Source of the DNA: Chromobacterium vaccinii | GTDB lineage: Bacteria > Pseudomonadota > Gammaproteobacteria > Burkholderiales > Chromobacteriaceae | Direction: 5' to 3' | Length of the DNA stretch: 64,000 bases | Assembly (NCBI RefSeq): GCF_000971335.1 | Contig: NZ_JZJL01000003.1 | Coordinates: 62,001 to 126,000 of the forward strand | Part shown: positions 48,739 to 63,000 of the stretch, piece after piece | How the letters are laid out: each line of letters starts with the position of its first letter | Position numbering within the stretch: position 1 is the first letter of the stretch | The notes under the pieces: model-generated | What the model saw: only the letters and a program-made list of their open reading frames with translations | Told to the model about the DNA's origin: nothing | Databases searched by the model: none | Position numbers and translations under genes: made by a program

Positions 48739-48760
48739 GAGGTGTATAATAGCACACCTC
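48739..48760 (+). promoter_or_regulatory. alr promoter with a palindrome around the -10 box
   Basis: GAGGTGT-ATAATAGC-ACACCTC is a perfect 7-bp inverted repeat. It encloses TATAAT (48745-48750), a consensus -10 box 30 bases upstream of the alr start. No clear -35 is visible. The repeat could be an operator. Confidence 0.5.
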
Positions 48761-48779
48761 TCGTACACGCTTTCTTGAC

Positions 48780-49853
48780 ATGACACGCCCTATCCGGCTG
48801 GAGATTTCCCTCCCGGCCATCCGCCACAATTTCCTGCTTACCCGCCAGCACTCCCAGGCCCGCAGCCTGTTCGCCGTGATCAAGGCCAATGCCTACGGCC
48901 ACGGCGTATTGGACACTGCAAAGGCGTTGGCCGATCTGGCCGACGGTTTTGCCCTGCTCAATATCGAAGACGCGGTGCTGCTGCGCGAGGCGGGCATCGA
49001 TCGCCCGATCGCGCTGCTGGAAGGTCCGTTCGACGCGGCCGAGGCCGCCGCGATGGCCGACTACCGCCTCGGCGGCGCCGTCCACTCACAACAACAGATG
49101 GACTGGCTGGCCAAAGGTTCCGCCGACCGGCCGGTGGAGGTCTGGCTGAAGGTCAACAGCGGCATGAACCGGCTGGGCTTCCGCCCGGAAGACGCCGCCG
49201 CCGCCCAAGCCCGGCTGCAAACGCTGCCGGGCGCGCGGCTGACCGCCATCATGACCCATTTCGCCACCGCCGACGAAGACTACGGCGTGGCCGAGCAATG
49301 GAGCCGCTTCGAACCGACGGCCGCCGCCAGCGGCCTGAAGGTCTGCGCCGCCAACTCCGCGGCGCTGCTGCGCCACCCGCACACCCATGGCGACATCGGC
49401 CGGCCCGGCATCGTGCTGTACGGCGCGTCGCCGTTCGAGAACGAAACCGGCGCCGACCTCGGCCTGCAACCCTCGATGACGCTGTCGGCCGACATCATCG
49501 CCGTGCAGCAGCTGCAGCCCGGCGATGCCATCGGCTACGGCCGCCGCTTCGTCGCCGACCGCCCGATGCGCATCGGCGTGGTTGCCTGCGGCTACGCCGA
49601 CGGCTATCCGCGGGTGGCCGCCAACGGCGCGCCGGCAGCGATAGACGGCCGACCGTGCCAACTGGCTGGCCGGGTGTCGATGGACATGCTGACCGTGGAC
49701 ATCAGCCATCTGCCCCAGGCCGGCGTCGGCAGCCGAGTGGAGCTGTGGGGACCGAACGCGCCGATCGAAAGGGTGGCCGCCGCCGCCGGCACCATCAGCT
49801 ATGAGCTGATGAGCGCGGTCATGCCGCGGGTGCCGCGCGTCGCGCTCGGCTGA
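48780..49853 (+). CDS. alr: Alanine racemase
   Basis: This PLP enzyme makes D-alanine for peptidoglycan. The 357-residue protein has the PLP lysine in FAVIKANAYGHG near residue 34. MNRLGFRPED follows near residue 131. The catalytic tyrosine region GDAIGYGRRFVAD lies near residue 250, and VSMDMLTVDIS is near residue 300. Its 3' end overlaps the convergent rhombosortase-like gene by 35 bases. Confidence 0.95.
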   Translation: MTRPIRLEISLPAIRHNFLLTRQHSQARSLFAVIKANAYGHGVLDTAKALADLADGFALLNIEDAVLLREAGIDRPIALLEGPFDAAEAAAMADYRLGGAVHSQQQMDWLAKGSADRPVEVWLKVNSGMNRLGFRPEDAAAAQARLQTLPGARLTAIMTHFATADEDYGVAEQWSRFEPTAAASGLKVCAANSAALLRHPHTHGDIGRPGIVLYGASPFENETGADLGLQPSMTLSADIIAVQQLQPGDAIGYGRRFVADRPMRIGVVACGYADGYPRVAANGAPAAIDGRPCQLAGRVSMDMLTVDISHLPQAGVGSRVELWGPNAPIERVAAAAGTISYELMSAVMPRVPRVALG

Positions 49854-50355
49854 AGCCGGCCAGCAGCAGCGGCGCCAGCAAGGCGCCGCCGACATGGGCG
49901 GACCAGAGCACCGGTTCGCCGCCCGGCCCCAGGTTAGGCCACAGCCCCTGCCACGCCAGGCGCAGCAGCAGCGCTGCCGCCAGCCAAAGTCCAGCGGTCT
50001 CGCGCCGCTTCAGCCAAGCGACCGCCGCCCACCAGCCGTAGACTACGCCCGACGCGCCGAGAAACGGCTGAGGCTCGGGCAAGGCCAGCTGCTGCAGCGC
50101 GATCAGCCAGGGCAGCAACAGCGCCAGCGCGCACAGCGGCCAGGCCGCGCGCCGGCCGCCCAGGCCTGCCAGCAACAGCAGGCTGGCGCTGTTCAACGCC
50201 GCGTGCCGCCAGTCGGCGTGCACCCAGCTGGCGGTGAAGGCCCGCCACCACTCGCCGCCGGCAACGGGATCGAACAACCAGCGCCGCGCCGCTTCGCCCC
50301 AAGGCGTCAGCAGTGGCAGCAGCGCAGGCAGCAGGCTGGCCGGCGGCAGCCTCAC
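49819..50355 (-). CDS. Rhombosortase-like intramembrane serine protease
   Basis: This is a 178-residue rhomboid-family membrane protein. The conserved WVHADWRHAALNSASLLLL segment is near residues 44-62. The catalytic serine lies in FLGASGVVYGWW (GxSG, near residue 102) and the histidine in WSAHVGGALL (near residue 153). About five to six membrane helices fit rhombosortase (RrtA), which cleaves GlyGly-CTERM tails. GTG 50355 overlaps the TGA of the secreted nuclease gene by four bases, so the protease seems to be made together with its probable substrate. The C terminus overlaps alr convergently. Confidence 0.75.
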   Translation of the reverse strand: MRLPPASLLPALLPLLTPWGEAARRWLFDPVAGGEWWRAFTASWVHADWRHAALNSASLLLLAGLGGRRAAWPLCALALLLPWLIALQQLALPEPQPFLGASGVVYGWWAAVAWLKRRETAGLWLAAALLLRLAWQGLWPNLGPGGEPVLWSAHVGGALLAPLLLAGFSRARRAAPAA

Positions 50356-52274
50356 TTGCGGCGTCGCCAGGCCAGCAGGCTCGCCAATCCCAGCATGCCC
50401 AGCGCCAGCGCATCCGCGCCGGCGATCGGCACCAGTTGCAGGTCGACATACAAGGGGTCGTGATCGGACGAGCGGTAGGCGTCGGGCGCGTAGTAATTCT
50501 GCCGCTGGGCGGCGGACTTGAACTCGCTGCTGTATTCCAGCGCGGTCGGCTCGTCGGCGTTGATGTGCCATTCGCCGGCGGCGGCCACCCACTTCGTCAG
50601 CGCGGCGTCGGCCAGCGCGTGATCGAGGTTGCCGGACTCGCCCTGGTACACATAGGAATAAGCATCCTTCTGGAAGCGCGCCAGCAGGTTGGACAAGCCG
50701 CCATCCTCGAAGACGCGGATCGGATCTTCCTTGGCGTAGGCGTTCATGTCGCCCATCACCAGCAAGCCATCCTTGGCGGATGCGCCACGCTGCTTCGCCC
50801 ACCGCACGAGGTCCTGCGCCGCCTGCACGCGGGTCAGATTGCAATTGCCCTGGCCATCCCCGGTATCCGCGTCGGGCGCGCCGTTCACCTTGACCTGCTC
50901 GCAGCTGCTGCCCTTGGACTTCAAATGATTGACCACCAGCGTCAACTTCTTGCCGTCGGCGGCGAAAGTCTGCGCCAGGCTGAGGCGGTTCTTGGCCGGA
51001 TCGCCCACCGTCAGCGCCTTGGCGGCGCCATCGGGCCTCACCCGCGACGGGCGGTAGAGCATGCCGGTGGTGATGGCGTCGGTGCCGATCCTGGGCAGGC
51101 CGGGATCGACGAAGCGGTACTGCTTGTCCGCGTCCTGTCCCGCGTTCAGCGCGTCGACCAGTTCCTTGACCGCCGATTGCGGCCCGAAACCGTCGTTTTC
51201 CAACTCCATCAGGCCCAGCACGTCGGCATCCAGCCGGCGGATGGCGCTGACTATCTTGGCCTTCTGCCGCAGGAAGTCGTCGCGGGTCTTGGCGCCGCGC
51301 TCGGTCGGAAAGCCGCCGCCCAGGCCGTCGCCGTTGAAGAAATTGAGCACGTTGAAGCTGGCCACCCGCAGCTGGCCGGCCTTGCGTGCCGGGGCCCCCG
51401 CGCGGGGATTGGCGGCGGAAACCTGCGGCAGATACAACGGCTGGACGCGGTAGGCGCCGTTGCTGAACGACACCACGCCGGTCAGGCCGTCCAGGCGGTC
51501 CCCCACCCGCAGGGTGTTGGCGGCGGACAGGCCGCCCGGCCCCGGCAGCCAGGCGTCGGCGTTCTGCCAGGTCTTGCCGTCGTCCAGCAGCAGGCGGTCG
51601 CGCGGATTGGCCGCGCGCAGCGCCTGAGCCTCAGCGCTGCCGGGGCGGTATAGCTGGGTCGGCACCCACTGGCGCGCCTGGCTGGACAGCGCCAGCTCGC
51701 CGTAGCGGCCGTAGTTGTAGCTGTCGACGACGAACAGCGGCTGCTTGAACTTGACGACCATGCCGGCCAGCGACTCCAGCTGGGCCGCGCCGCCGCTCAA
51801 GGGCAGCCGCAGGCTCACCGGAGCCAGCTCTCCCTGGTAGCCGCACAGCTGCACATCGGCCGCGGCCGACGGCTGCAGCTGGGTCTCGGTGCGCGCGTCG
51901 CCCTTGCGGCCGAACTCCAGCACCTTGCCGCGCACGCCGACCGCGTCGCCGGCCCTCAACGCCGGCAACGCCAGCTTGCCGGTGTAAACATAGATGCCCT
52001 CGGAAGTAGCCGGATCAGCGTCCTGATTCTGCGGCGCTTCCTGGATGAAGAAGCCCACCGGGCCGTCCTTGCCGTACAGCAGGCTGCTGACCACGCCCTG
52101 CACGGCGACGGTCTTGCCCTGCATCGGGCTCTGCGGACCGTTGCCCTGAACCTGGTGGATGCGCGCGTCGGGCAAGCTGCAGGCTGCCTGCGCCTGCAGG
52201 CCGGCCAGCGCCAGCGAAGCGGCGATGGCGGCGATGGCGGCGCGGGAAAGGGGGAATGCGGGTATTGTTCTCAT
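50352..52274 (-). CDS. ExeM/NucH-family extracellular endonuclease with C-terminal sorting tail
   Basis: This 640-residue secreted DNase-type nuclease has a signal peptide (about residues 1-30). An OB-like domain follows (KTVAVQGVVSSLL, near residue 54). The C-terminal endonuclease/exonuclease/phosphatase domain contains LRVASFNVLNFFNGD (near 300), GLMELENDGFG (near 355), VNHLKSKGSSC, VMGDMNAY and SSDHDPLYVDL near residue 610. The tail PIAGADALALGMLGLASLLAWRRRK is a short Gly/Ala motif, one membrane helix and an arginine cluster. It resembles a GlyGly-CTERM sorting signal but lacks a clean Gly-Gly. It is coupled to a rhombosortase-like gene. Confidence 0.88.
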   Translation of the reverse strand: MRTIPAFPLSRAAIAAIAASLALAGLQAQAACSLPDARIHQVQGNGPQSPMQGKTVAVQGVVSSLLYGKDGPVGFFIQEAPQNQDADPATSEGIYVYTGKLALPALRAGDAVGVRGKVLEFGRKGDARTETQLQPSAAADVQLCGYQGELAPVSLRLPLSGGAAQLESLAGMVVKFKQPLFVVDSYNYGRYGELALSSQARQWVPTQLYRPGSAEAQALRAANPRDRLLLDDGKTWQNADAWLPGPGGLSAANTLRVGDRLDGLTGVVSFSNGAYRVQPLYLPQVSAANPRAGAPARKAGQLRVASFNVLNFFNGDGLGGGFPTERGAKTRDDFLRQKAKIVSAIRRLDADVLGLMELENDGFGPQSAVKELVDALNAGQDADKQYRFVDPGLPRIGTDAITTGMLYRPSRVRPDGAAKALTVGDPAKNRLSLAQTFAADGKKLTLVVNHLKSKGSSCEQVKVNGAPDADTGDGQGNCNLTRVQAAQDLVRWAKQRGASAKDGLLVMGDMNAYAKEDPIRVFEDGGLSNLLARFQKDAYSYVYQGESGNLDHALADAALTKWVAAAGEWHINADEPTALEYSSEFKSAAQRQNYYAPDAYRSSDHDPLYVDLQLVPIAGADALALGMLGLASLLAWRRRK

Positions 52275-52364
52275 CCTTTTGTCATCCTGAGTAGAGGTGC
52301 GGCAATTTTATCCACAGATTGATGACATTCAAGTTTATTATTATCGGATAGCAAATTTTTGACA

Positions 52365-52397
52365 CAAAAAATGCCAACCTGTACAGGTTGGCATTTT
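52365..52397 (-). terminator. Terminator of glmM
   Basis: A 32-base perfect palindrome (AAAAATGCCAACCTGT and its complement) gives a very stable hairpin with A and T ends, 24 bases after the glmM stop. Confidence 0.9.
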
Positions 52398-52420
52398 TGT
52401 CGGTCCGCTGCGCGGAACGA

Positions 52421-53758
52421 TCAGGAAGCGATCTTCTCGATCGCCGAGGCGATGGCTTTGGCCCAGGTGTCGGCCAGCGCCTTGTCGTCGGCCTCCACCA
52501 TCACCCTCACCACCGGCTCGGTGCCGGACGGACGCAGCACCACGCGGCCGCGGCCGCTCAGCGCGACTTCAGCCTCGGCCAGCGGCGCGGCGGAAGCGCC
52601 TTTCCAGTCGCAACCGTTGTGACGGACATTGATCAGCGTCTGCGGGAAAGGCTGCCAGTCGGCGCAGATGTCGGCCAGGCCCGTGCCCAGCTGCTGCACC
52701 GCAGCCAACACCTGCAGGCTGGAGATGATGCCGTCGCCAGTGCTGTGCTTGTCCAGGCACAGGATGTGGCCGGAGGCTTCGCCGCCCACCTGCCAGCCAT
52801 CGGCATGCAGCATTTCCAGCACGTAGCGATCGCCGACCTTGGCGCGGCCGAAGGGCACATCCTGCTTTTGCAGCGCCAGCTCCATCGCCATATTGGTCAT
52901 CACGGTGCCGACCACGCCGCCCTTCAGCTCGCCGCGCGCCGCGCGCGCCTTGGCGATCACGTAGATCAGCTGGTCGCCATCGTAGATGCGGCCGGCAGCG
53001 TCCACCATGATCAGGCGGTCGCCGTCGCCGTCCAGCGCGATGCCGAAGTCGGCCTGGTGTTCCAGCACCGCCACCTGCAGCGTCTTGGGATAGGTGGCGC
53101 CCACCTTGTCGTTGATGTTGTAGCCATTGGGCTCGCAGCCGATTTCCACCAACTCGGCGCCCAGCTCGTGAAACACCTTGGGCGCGATATGGTAAGTGGC
53201 ACCGTTGGCGCAATCGACCACCAGCTTCAGCCCCTTCAGGCTGAGCTCGTTGGGGAAAGTGCTCTTGCAGAATTCGATGTAGCGCTCGGCCGCGCCGTCG
53301 ATGCGGCGGGCCCGGCCCAGCTCCAGCGACGGGTTGGTGGCCATAGGCTGTTCCAGCATAGCCTCGATCTCCAGCTCCAGCCCGTCGTCCAGCTTGTTGC
53401 CGCCTTCGGCGAAGAACTTGATGCCGTTATCCTGGAACGGATTGTGGGAAGCGGAAATCATCACCCCGGCTTCCAGCCGCAGCGCGCGGGTCAGATAGGC
53501 GATGCCCGGCGTCGGCAGCGGGCCGGTCAGCAGCACGTTGACGCCGGCGGCGGTGAAGCCCGCCTGCAGCGCCGCTTCCAGCATATAGCCGGAAATGCGC
53601 GTGTCCTTGCCGATCAGCACCGTGGGGCGGCTGTCCTTGTCATGGTTGACCAGCACGCGGCCGGCCGCGTAACCCAGCTTCATCACGAATTCCGGCGTGA
53701 TCGGAAATTTGCCGACCTCGCCGCGCACGCCATCGGTGCCGAAATATTTGCGACTCAT
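52421..53758 (-). CDS. glmM: Phosphoglucosamine mutase
   Basis: GlmM converts glucosamine-6-phosphate to glucosamine-1-phosphate for cell-wall precursors. The 445-residue protein has the N-terminal [13 protein letters not shown]. The phosphoserine loop [19 protein letters not shown] lies near residue 100. The metal loop [14 protein letters not shown] is near 240, the sugar loop GEASGHILC near residue 325 and the C-terminal phosphate loop [11 protein letters not shown] near 410. It follows folP in the E. coli-like order. Confidence 0.96.
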   Translation of the reverse strand: MSRKYFGTDGVRGEVGKFPITPEFVMKLGYAAGRVLVNHDKDSRPTVLIGKDTRISGYMLEAALQAGFTAAGVNVLLTGPLPTPGIAYLTRALRLEAGVMISASHNPFQDNGIKFFAEGGNKLDDGLELEIEAMLEQPMATNPSLELGRARRIDGAAERYIEFCKSTFPNELSLKGLKLVVDCANGATYHIAPKVFHELGAELVEIGCEPNGYNINDKVGATYPKTLQVAVLEHQADFGIALDGDGDRLIMVDAAGRIYDGDQLIYVIAKARAARGELKGGVVGTVMTNMAMELALQKQDVPFGRAKVGDRYVLEMLHADGWQVGGEASGHILCLDKHSTGDGIISSLQVLAAVQQLGTGLADICADWQPFPQTLINVRHNGCDWKGASAAPLAEAEVALSGRGRVVLRPSGTEPVVRVMVEADDKALADTWAKAIASAIEKIAS

Positions 53759-53845
53759 TCAGTATTCTCTGTATCGGTTCAGGGCCTTGGCAGGCGCGAT
53801 GCCCGCCATTTTGCCACTACCGCCGGGGGGAAAACCAGCGTCAAA

Positions 53846-54685
53846 TCAACAATCCCGCAGCGCCTGCCACAGCTGCAGCGCCTGGCGCGTCGCCTTGACG
53901 TCGTGCACGCGTATCACCGCCGCGCCGCGCCGCGCCGACTCCAGCGCCGCGGCGACGCTGGCGCCCAGCCTTTCCGACGGCGCGTCCTCGCCGGTGATCG
54001 CGCCCAGCATCGACTTGCGCGACAAGCCCACCAGCAGCGGCGCCCCGGCGATGCGCTCGATCTCGTCCAGCCGCTTGAGCAAAGCCAGATTGTGCTCCAA
54101 CGTCTTGCCGAAACCAAAGCCGGGATCGACCAGCAGCCGCTCGCGGGCGATGCCGGCGTCCAGGCACAGCTGGAGACGGCGTTTCAGGTAATCGGCCACC
54201 TCGGCCACCACGTCGGCGTACTCGGGCCGATTCTGCATCGTGTCCGGATTGCCCTGCTTGTGCATCAGGCAGACCGCGGCGCGGCTGGCGGCGGCCAGCG
54301 GCAGCGCGCCCTCGTCCTCCAGCGCCGACACGTCGTTGATCAGATCCACCGCACCAAGCCGCAGCGCTTCCCGCATCACCTCGGCGCGGCGGGTATCCAG
54401 CGACAGCGGCGCGCCGATGCCGCGCAGTTTCTCCAGCACCGGCATCACCCGCGCCATCTCTTCCTCCGGGCTGACGAAGGGCGCGCCGGGCCGCGTCGAT
54501 TCGCCGCCGATGTCGAGGATATCCGCGCCCTCGGCCAGCATCGCCTCGGCGCGCGCGAGCGCATCGTCGACGCGGTTGAAGCGGCCGCCATCGGAGAAGG
54601 AATCCGGCGTGACGTTGAGAATGCCCATCACCAAGGGGCGGGACAGATCGAGCGAGAAACGCCCGCAAAGCAAGGTTTTCATCAT
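53846..54685 (-). CDS. folP: Dihydropteroate synthase
   Basis: FolP joins p-aminobenzoate to the pterin in folate synthesis; it is the sulfonamide target. The 279-residue TIM-barrel protein has VMGILNVTPDSFSDGGRF near residue 18, DILDIGGESTRPGA near residue 55, LINDVSALED, CLMHKQG and LLVDPGFGFGKTLEHN near residues 183-198. It ends with the VRVHDV motif. ATG 54685 with AGGAACGAG upstream is preferred over the next ATG at 54682. A terminator-like hairpin separates it from ftsH. Confidence 0.95.
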   Translation of the reverse strand: MMKTLLCGRFSLDLSRPLVMGILNVTPDSFSDGGRFNRVDDALARAEAMLAEGADILDIGGESTRPGAPFVSPEEEMARVMPVLEKLRGIGAPLSLDTRRAEVMREALRLGAVDLINDVSALEDEGALPLAAASRAAVCLMHKQGNPDTMQNRPEYADVVAEVADYLKRRLQLCLDAGIARERLLVDPGFGFGKTLEHNLALLKRLDEIERIAGAPLLVGLSRKSMLGAITGEDAPSERLGASVAAALESARRGAAVIRVHDVKATRQALQLWQALRDC

Positions 54686-54734
54686 GATTCTCGTTCCTGA
54701 CGCTCCTGGCCAACACAACGAGGAGCGGAAAGAA

Positions 54735-54766
54735 AACCGGGCAAGCCCGCGAAGGCTTGCCCGGTT
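54735..54766 (-). terminator. Terminator between ftsH and folP
   Basis: The stem AACCGGGCAAGCC-CGCGAA-GGCTTGCCCGGTT is perfect over 13 bp. On the minus strand a UUUUCUUUCC run follows. It implies a separate folP promoter or partial read-through. Confidence 0.82.
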
Positions 54767-54782
54767 ATGGCGGATGCGGCGA

Positions 54783-56696
<1,914 letters not shown>

Positions 56697-56777
56697 GAGT
56701 GGCGGACTCCTCTGTGCCCTGACTTTTTGGTTGCTTGTATTGAATGGCTACGATTGTACGCTGCGCGCCCTTTTATG

Positions 56778-57395
56778 TCAGCGGCGCCCCTTGCCCAGCA
56801 GATAGATTTCACTGGAACGGTCCCGCGACGCCTTGGGCTTGCGCGTCACCACCTCGTCGAACAGCTCTCGCATGGCCTTGAGATAGGACTGGAAATCGCT
56901 TCCCTGGAACACTTTGACGAGAAAATGTCCGCCGGGTTTCAAATGATCGCGCGCAAATTCCAACGCCAGCTCGCATAGCAGGAAACTCCTGGCCTGGTCG
57001 ATGGCGCTCATGCCTGACATATTGGGCGCCATATCTGAAATTACAAGATCAAGCTCGCGTCCGCCCAACAATTGCTCGAATTCGCGCAAAACCTCTTCCT
57101 CGCGGAAGTCGCCCTGGATGAAATCGACGCCGGGCACAGGATCCATCTCCAGGATGTCCAGCGCGAACACCTTGCCCGAATCGCCGACGATGCGCGCCGC
57201 CACCTGCGACCAGCTGCCCGGCGTGGAGCCCAGATCGGCCAGCACGGTGCCGGGACGGATCAGCTTGTCCTTGTCGTTGATTTCCAGCAGCTTGTAGGCT
57301 GCGCGGGCGCGGTAGCCGTCCTTTTGCGCCATGTTCACATAGGGATCGTTGACGTGCTCCTGCAACCAGCTGTTGCTGCTCTTGCTTCTTGCCAT
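56778..57395 (-). CDS. rlmE: 23S rRNA 2'-O-ribose methyltransferase RlmE (FtsJ)
   Basis: RlmE methylates U2552 of 23S rRNA. The 205-residue protein starts [31 protein letters not shown], whose Lys belongs to the K-D-K-E catalytic set. The SAM loop is [16 protein letters not shown] near residue 55. The DMAPNMSG motif lies near residue 115 and VKVFQGSDF near 155. It closely resembles Neisseria RlmE as I recall it. ATG 57395 is chosen; a longer start at 57422 adds nine residues. It precedes ftsH as in E. coli. Confidence 0.94.
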   Translation of the reverse strand: MARSKSSNSWLQEHVNDPYVNMAQKDGYRARAAYKLLEINDKDKLIRPGTVLADLGSTPGSWSQVAARIVGDSGKVFALDILEMDPVPGVDFIQGDFREEEVLREFEQLLGGRELDLVISDMAPNMSGMSAIDQARSFLLCELALEFARDHLKPGGHFLVKVFQGSDFQSYLKAMRELFDEVVTRKPKASRDRSSEIYLLGKGRR

Positions 57396-57550
57396 ACGCG
57401 GCGGTGCTTTCTGTCGGTTCAATCGTCAGGATAGCCGATGCGCGCCGGGCGGCGCGCTATCCTGTTGTTTTTCGGTTATTTCAGCCCCAAACTTTGGGCC
57501 TGGAGCCAAATTCTAGTAGAATCGCGTTTTGCTTTGAATTCCATGTTTCC

Positions 57551-57871
57551 ATGAAAATTGACATCAAGCCGTTTCAGCGCAAGTACCTGCAGGGTCTGGC
57601 GCACGGCATCGACCCGGTGGTGATGGTAGGCAACAACGGCCTGACCGAGTCCGTGGTGCGCGAAATCGCCATCAGCCTGGACGCCCACGAACTGATCAAG
57701 GTGCGCGTGCAAGGCGACGACCGCGAAGCCCGCATCGCCATGTTCGAGCAGATCTGCGAAGAACTGGGTTGCGCCCCGGTGCAGCACATCGGCAAGCTGC
57801 TGGTGCTGTGGCGCCCCAGCGACAAGGCTCGCATCGCGCTGCCGAAGAACAAGCAGGCGATGAAGGGCTGA
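57551..57871 (+). CDS. yhbY: YhbY-family RNA-binding (CRM) protein
   Basis: YhbY binds pre-50S ribosomal particles. The 106-residue CRM-domain protein starts MKIDIKPFQRKYLQGLAHGIDPVVMVGNNGLTESVV, with the GxxG-type loop region preserved. HELIKVRVQGDDRE and the C-terminal IGKLLVLWRPS follow. It is divergent from rlmE, the common arrangement for these two ribosome-assembly genes. Confidence 0.93.
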   Translation: MKIDIKPFQRKYLQGLAHGIDPVVMVGNNGLTESVVREIAISLDAHELIKVRVQGDDREARIAMFEQICEELGCAPVQHIGKLLVLWRPSDKARIALPKNKQAMKG

Positions 57872-57891
57872 GCCCTCCCGCCTGGCGGATG

Positions 57892-57923
57892 AAAAAAAGC
57901 GGTGGCCCAGCCACCGCTTTTTT
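57892..57923. terminator. Bidirectional terminator after yhbY
   Basis: The stem GCGGTGGC-CCA-GCCACCGC is flanked by seven As and six Ts. It serves yhbY and the convergent DUF4149 gene. Confidence 0.9.
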
Positions 57924-57932
57924 ATTGCGCCG

Positions 57933-58361
57933 TCACTCGCTGCGCCAGATATAGGCGAGACCGAGCACGCTCTGCACCAGGTAAATCAGGCTGGAAATCG
58001 CATGCCAGGTGGCGAAGCCGCCGCCGAACAGCCCTTCGGCCGCGTGGTTCATCTGCTGCTTCAAGGTGACGATGATGGGCGCGACGCCGAACTGGTTGAT
58101 CAACGTGCACGCCAGCATCCCTACGATCAGCCAGAACGCGCCCTGCTTCAGGCCCGCCACCCCGTTGCGCCATACCTGGTCGACCAGCAGGAACACCCCG
58201 CACACCAGTCCAACCCAGGCGATGGCCGCGAACAGGCGCCCCGCCACCATGCCGGCGGTCGCCGCGTCCAGAGACTTGAACAGCACCGGCGCCACGATCA
58301 GGCCGATCACCCACAAACCGCCAATCCATAAGGTCTTGGCCACTGCACGCAAGCCGTCCAT
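57933..58361 (-). CDS. DUF4149 membrane protein
   Basis: This 142-residue inner-membrane protein has four hydrophobic segments. The first, AKTLWIGGLWVIGLIVAPVLF, is the DUF4149 signature and resembles CopD-like proteins. FATWHAISSLIYLVQSVLGLAYIW closes the protein. Its function is unknown. ATG 58361 places the signature at the usual distance from the N terminus and has GGGGGTG upstream. An ATG at 58382 would add seven residues. It lies next to greA as in other betaproteobacteria. Confidence 0.82.
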   Translation of the reverse strand: MDGLRAVAKTLWIGGLWVIGLIVAPVLFKSLDAATAGMVAGRLFAAIAWVGLVCGVFLLVDQVWRNGVAGLKQGAFWLIVGMLACTLINQFGVAPIIVTLKQQMNHAAEGLFGGGFATWHAISSLIYLVQSVLGLAYIWRSE

Positions 58362-58429
58362 TTTCACCCCCATGCTCGGCAACAGACGCGGCCGATGAAA
58401 AACGCGCGGTCAAGGCCGCGCGGTCCGGA

Positions 58430-58906
58430 TCAGATGTATTTGACGTCGAGCACTTCGTACTCGCGGATGCCGCCCGGGGCCACTACTTCGGCCACGTCGC
58501 CCGCTTCCTTGCCGATCAGCGCGCGCGAGATCGGAGAATTGACCGACACCTTGCACACCTTGATGTCGGCCTCGTCGTCGCCGACGATCTGGTAGGTGAC
58601 GCTCTCTTCGGTTTCCAGGTCCATCAGATCGACCGTGGCGCCGAATACCACGCGGCCGTCGGCGTCCAGCTCGGACGGATCGATGATCACGGCATTGGAC
58701 AGCTTGCCTTCCAGCTCGGCGATGCGGCCTTCCACGAAGGCCTGGCGTTCCTTGGCCGCGTCGTACTCGGCATTTTCCGACAGGTCGCCATGCGAGCGAG
58801 CCTCGGCGATCGCCTCGATCACCGACGGGCGCTCCACGCTCTTCAAGCGTTGCAGCTCTTCCTTCAGAAGCTCGGCGCCGCGTACAGTCAACGGGACTTT
58901 GATCAT
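58430..58906 (-). CDS. greA: Transcription elongation factor GreA
   Basis: GreA rescues backtracked RNA polymerase by stimulating transcript cleavage. The 158-residue protein has the N-terminal coiled coil with the acidic tip ([28 protein letters not shown], residues about 35-62). The C-terminal FKBP-like domain includes [10 protein letters not shown] and [18 protein letters not shown] 58906 matches the conserved start [10 protein letters not shown]. It follows carB, as in many betaproteobacteria. Confidence 0.96.
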   Translation of the reverse strand: MIKVPLTVRGAELLKEELQRLKSVERPSVIEAIAEARSHGDLSENAEYDAAKERQAFVEGRIAELEGKLSNAVIIDPSELDADGRVVFGATVDLMDLETEESVTYQIVGDDEADIKVCKVSVNSPISRALIGKEAGDVAEVVAPGGIREYEVLDVKYI

Positions 58907-58950
58907 TACAGTATTCTCCACAGGCGGTTGTCCGCCTTCATCAAAAGCAC

Positions 58951-58975
58951 AAGCCGCCGTACGGGACGGCGGCTT
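58951..58975 (-). terminator. Hairpin between carB and greA
   Basis: AAGCCGCCGT-ACGGG-ACGGCGGCTT is a perfect 10-bp inverted repeat. On the minus strand it is followed by GTGCTTTTGATG, so the U tract is poor; partial termination is possible. Confidence 0.55.
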
Positions 58976-59048
58976 GCGCGAGCGGGTTTGAGCGGAATTG
59001 TAACGGCAAATCGCTTCCGCATCAAAGCCTACCGGCGGCCACTCCCTT

Positions 59049-62258
<3,210 letters not shown>

Positions 62259-62334
62259 GGCTTCTACTCTTTGATGACTTGTATTTTTCCGGCCGCGCCC
62301 CCTCCCCGGCGGCGCGGCATGTTTACTTTCGACC

Positions 62335-62985
62335 TTACAGGCTGGCCGCCGCCAGCTTGGCGCCGAACCCGACGAACACCGCGCCCACCGAGCCGCCCAG
62401 CGCCGCCGTCAGCTTGCGGCGGCGGCGGAAGGCCGCGGCCAGCTTGTCGCCCAGCAGGATCAGCATCGACAGGTTGGCGATGCTGCAGCACTGGACGATG
62501 GCGCCCAGCGCGGCGAAGGTGACCGCCGGGTGCGGGTAGGCCGGATCGACAAACTGCACGAAGAAGGACACGAAGAACAAGATGGCCTTCGGGTTCATCA
62601 GGCTGATCAGCAGCGCCTTGCGGTACGGGTGGCCGCCGGACAGCGCCGACGCCTTGGCCGGCGACTCGTCGCCGCGGCGCGCGCGGCGCCAGGCCAGGAT
62701 GCCGGACTTCAGCATATTGACGCCCAGCCAGGCCAGATAGCCGCCACCGATGTACTTGACCACCGCGAACAGCGCCGGGTTGGCCTGCAGCAGGCCGGCC
62801 GCGCCGGTGGCCGCCAGCGTCATCAGGATGAAGTCGCCGCTGACCACACCGCCCGCCGCGGCGAAACCGGCGCGCTTGCCGCGTTGCGCCGCCACAGACA
62901 GCACATACATGGCGTTCGGCCCCGGCAACAGGATGACGATCAGCGTGCCGATCAGGTAGGTGGTAAGGTCGGTAATGCCCAACAT
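62335..62985 (-). CDS. leuE: LysE/RhtB-family exporter, LeuE-like
   Basis: This 216-residue inner-membrane exporter of small amino acids has about six membrane segments. The N-terminal [21 protein letters not shown] is the RhtB-family signature. [27 protein letters not shown] near residue 122 closely resembles E. coli LeuE, a leucine exporter. It sits between carA and carB with 15 and 76 bases of spacing, an arrangement known in other betaproteobacteria. The transported amino acid here is not proven. Confidence 0.85.
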   Translation of the reverse strand: MLGITDLTTYLIGTLIVILLPGPNAMYVLSVAAQRGKRAGFAAAGGVVSGDFILMTLAATGAAGLLQANPALFAVVKYIGGGYLAWLGVNMLKSGILAWRRARRGDESPAKASALSGGHPYRKALLISLMNPKAILFFVSFFVQFVDPAYPHPAVTFAALGAIVQCCSIANLSMLILLGDKLAAAFRRRRKLTAALGGSVGAVFVGFGAKLAAASL

Positions 62986-63000
62986 GATTCGACTCCGCCC

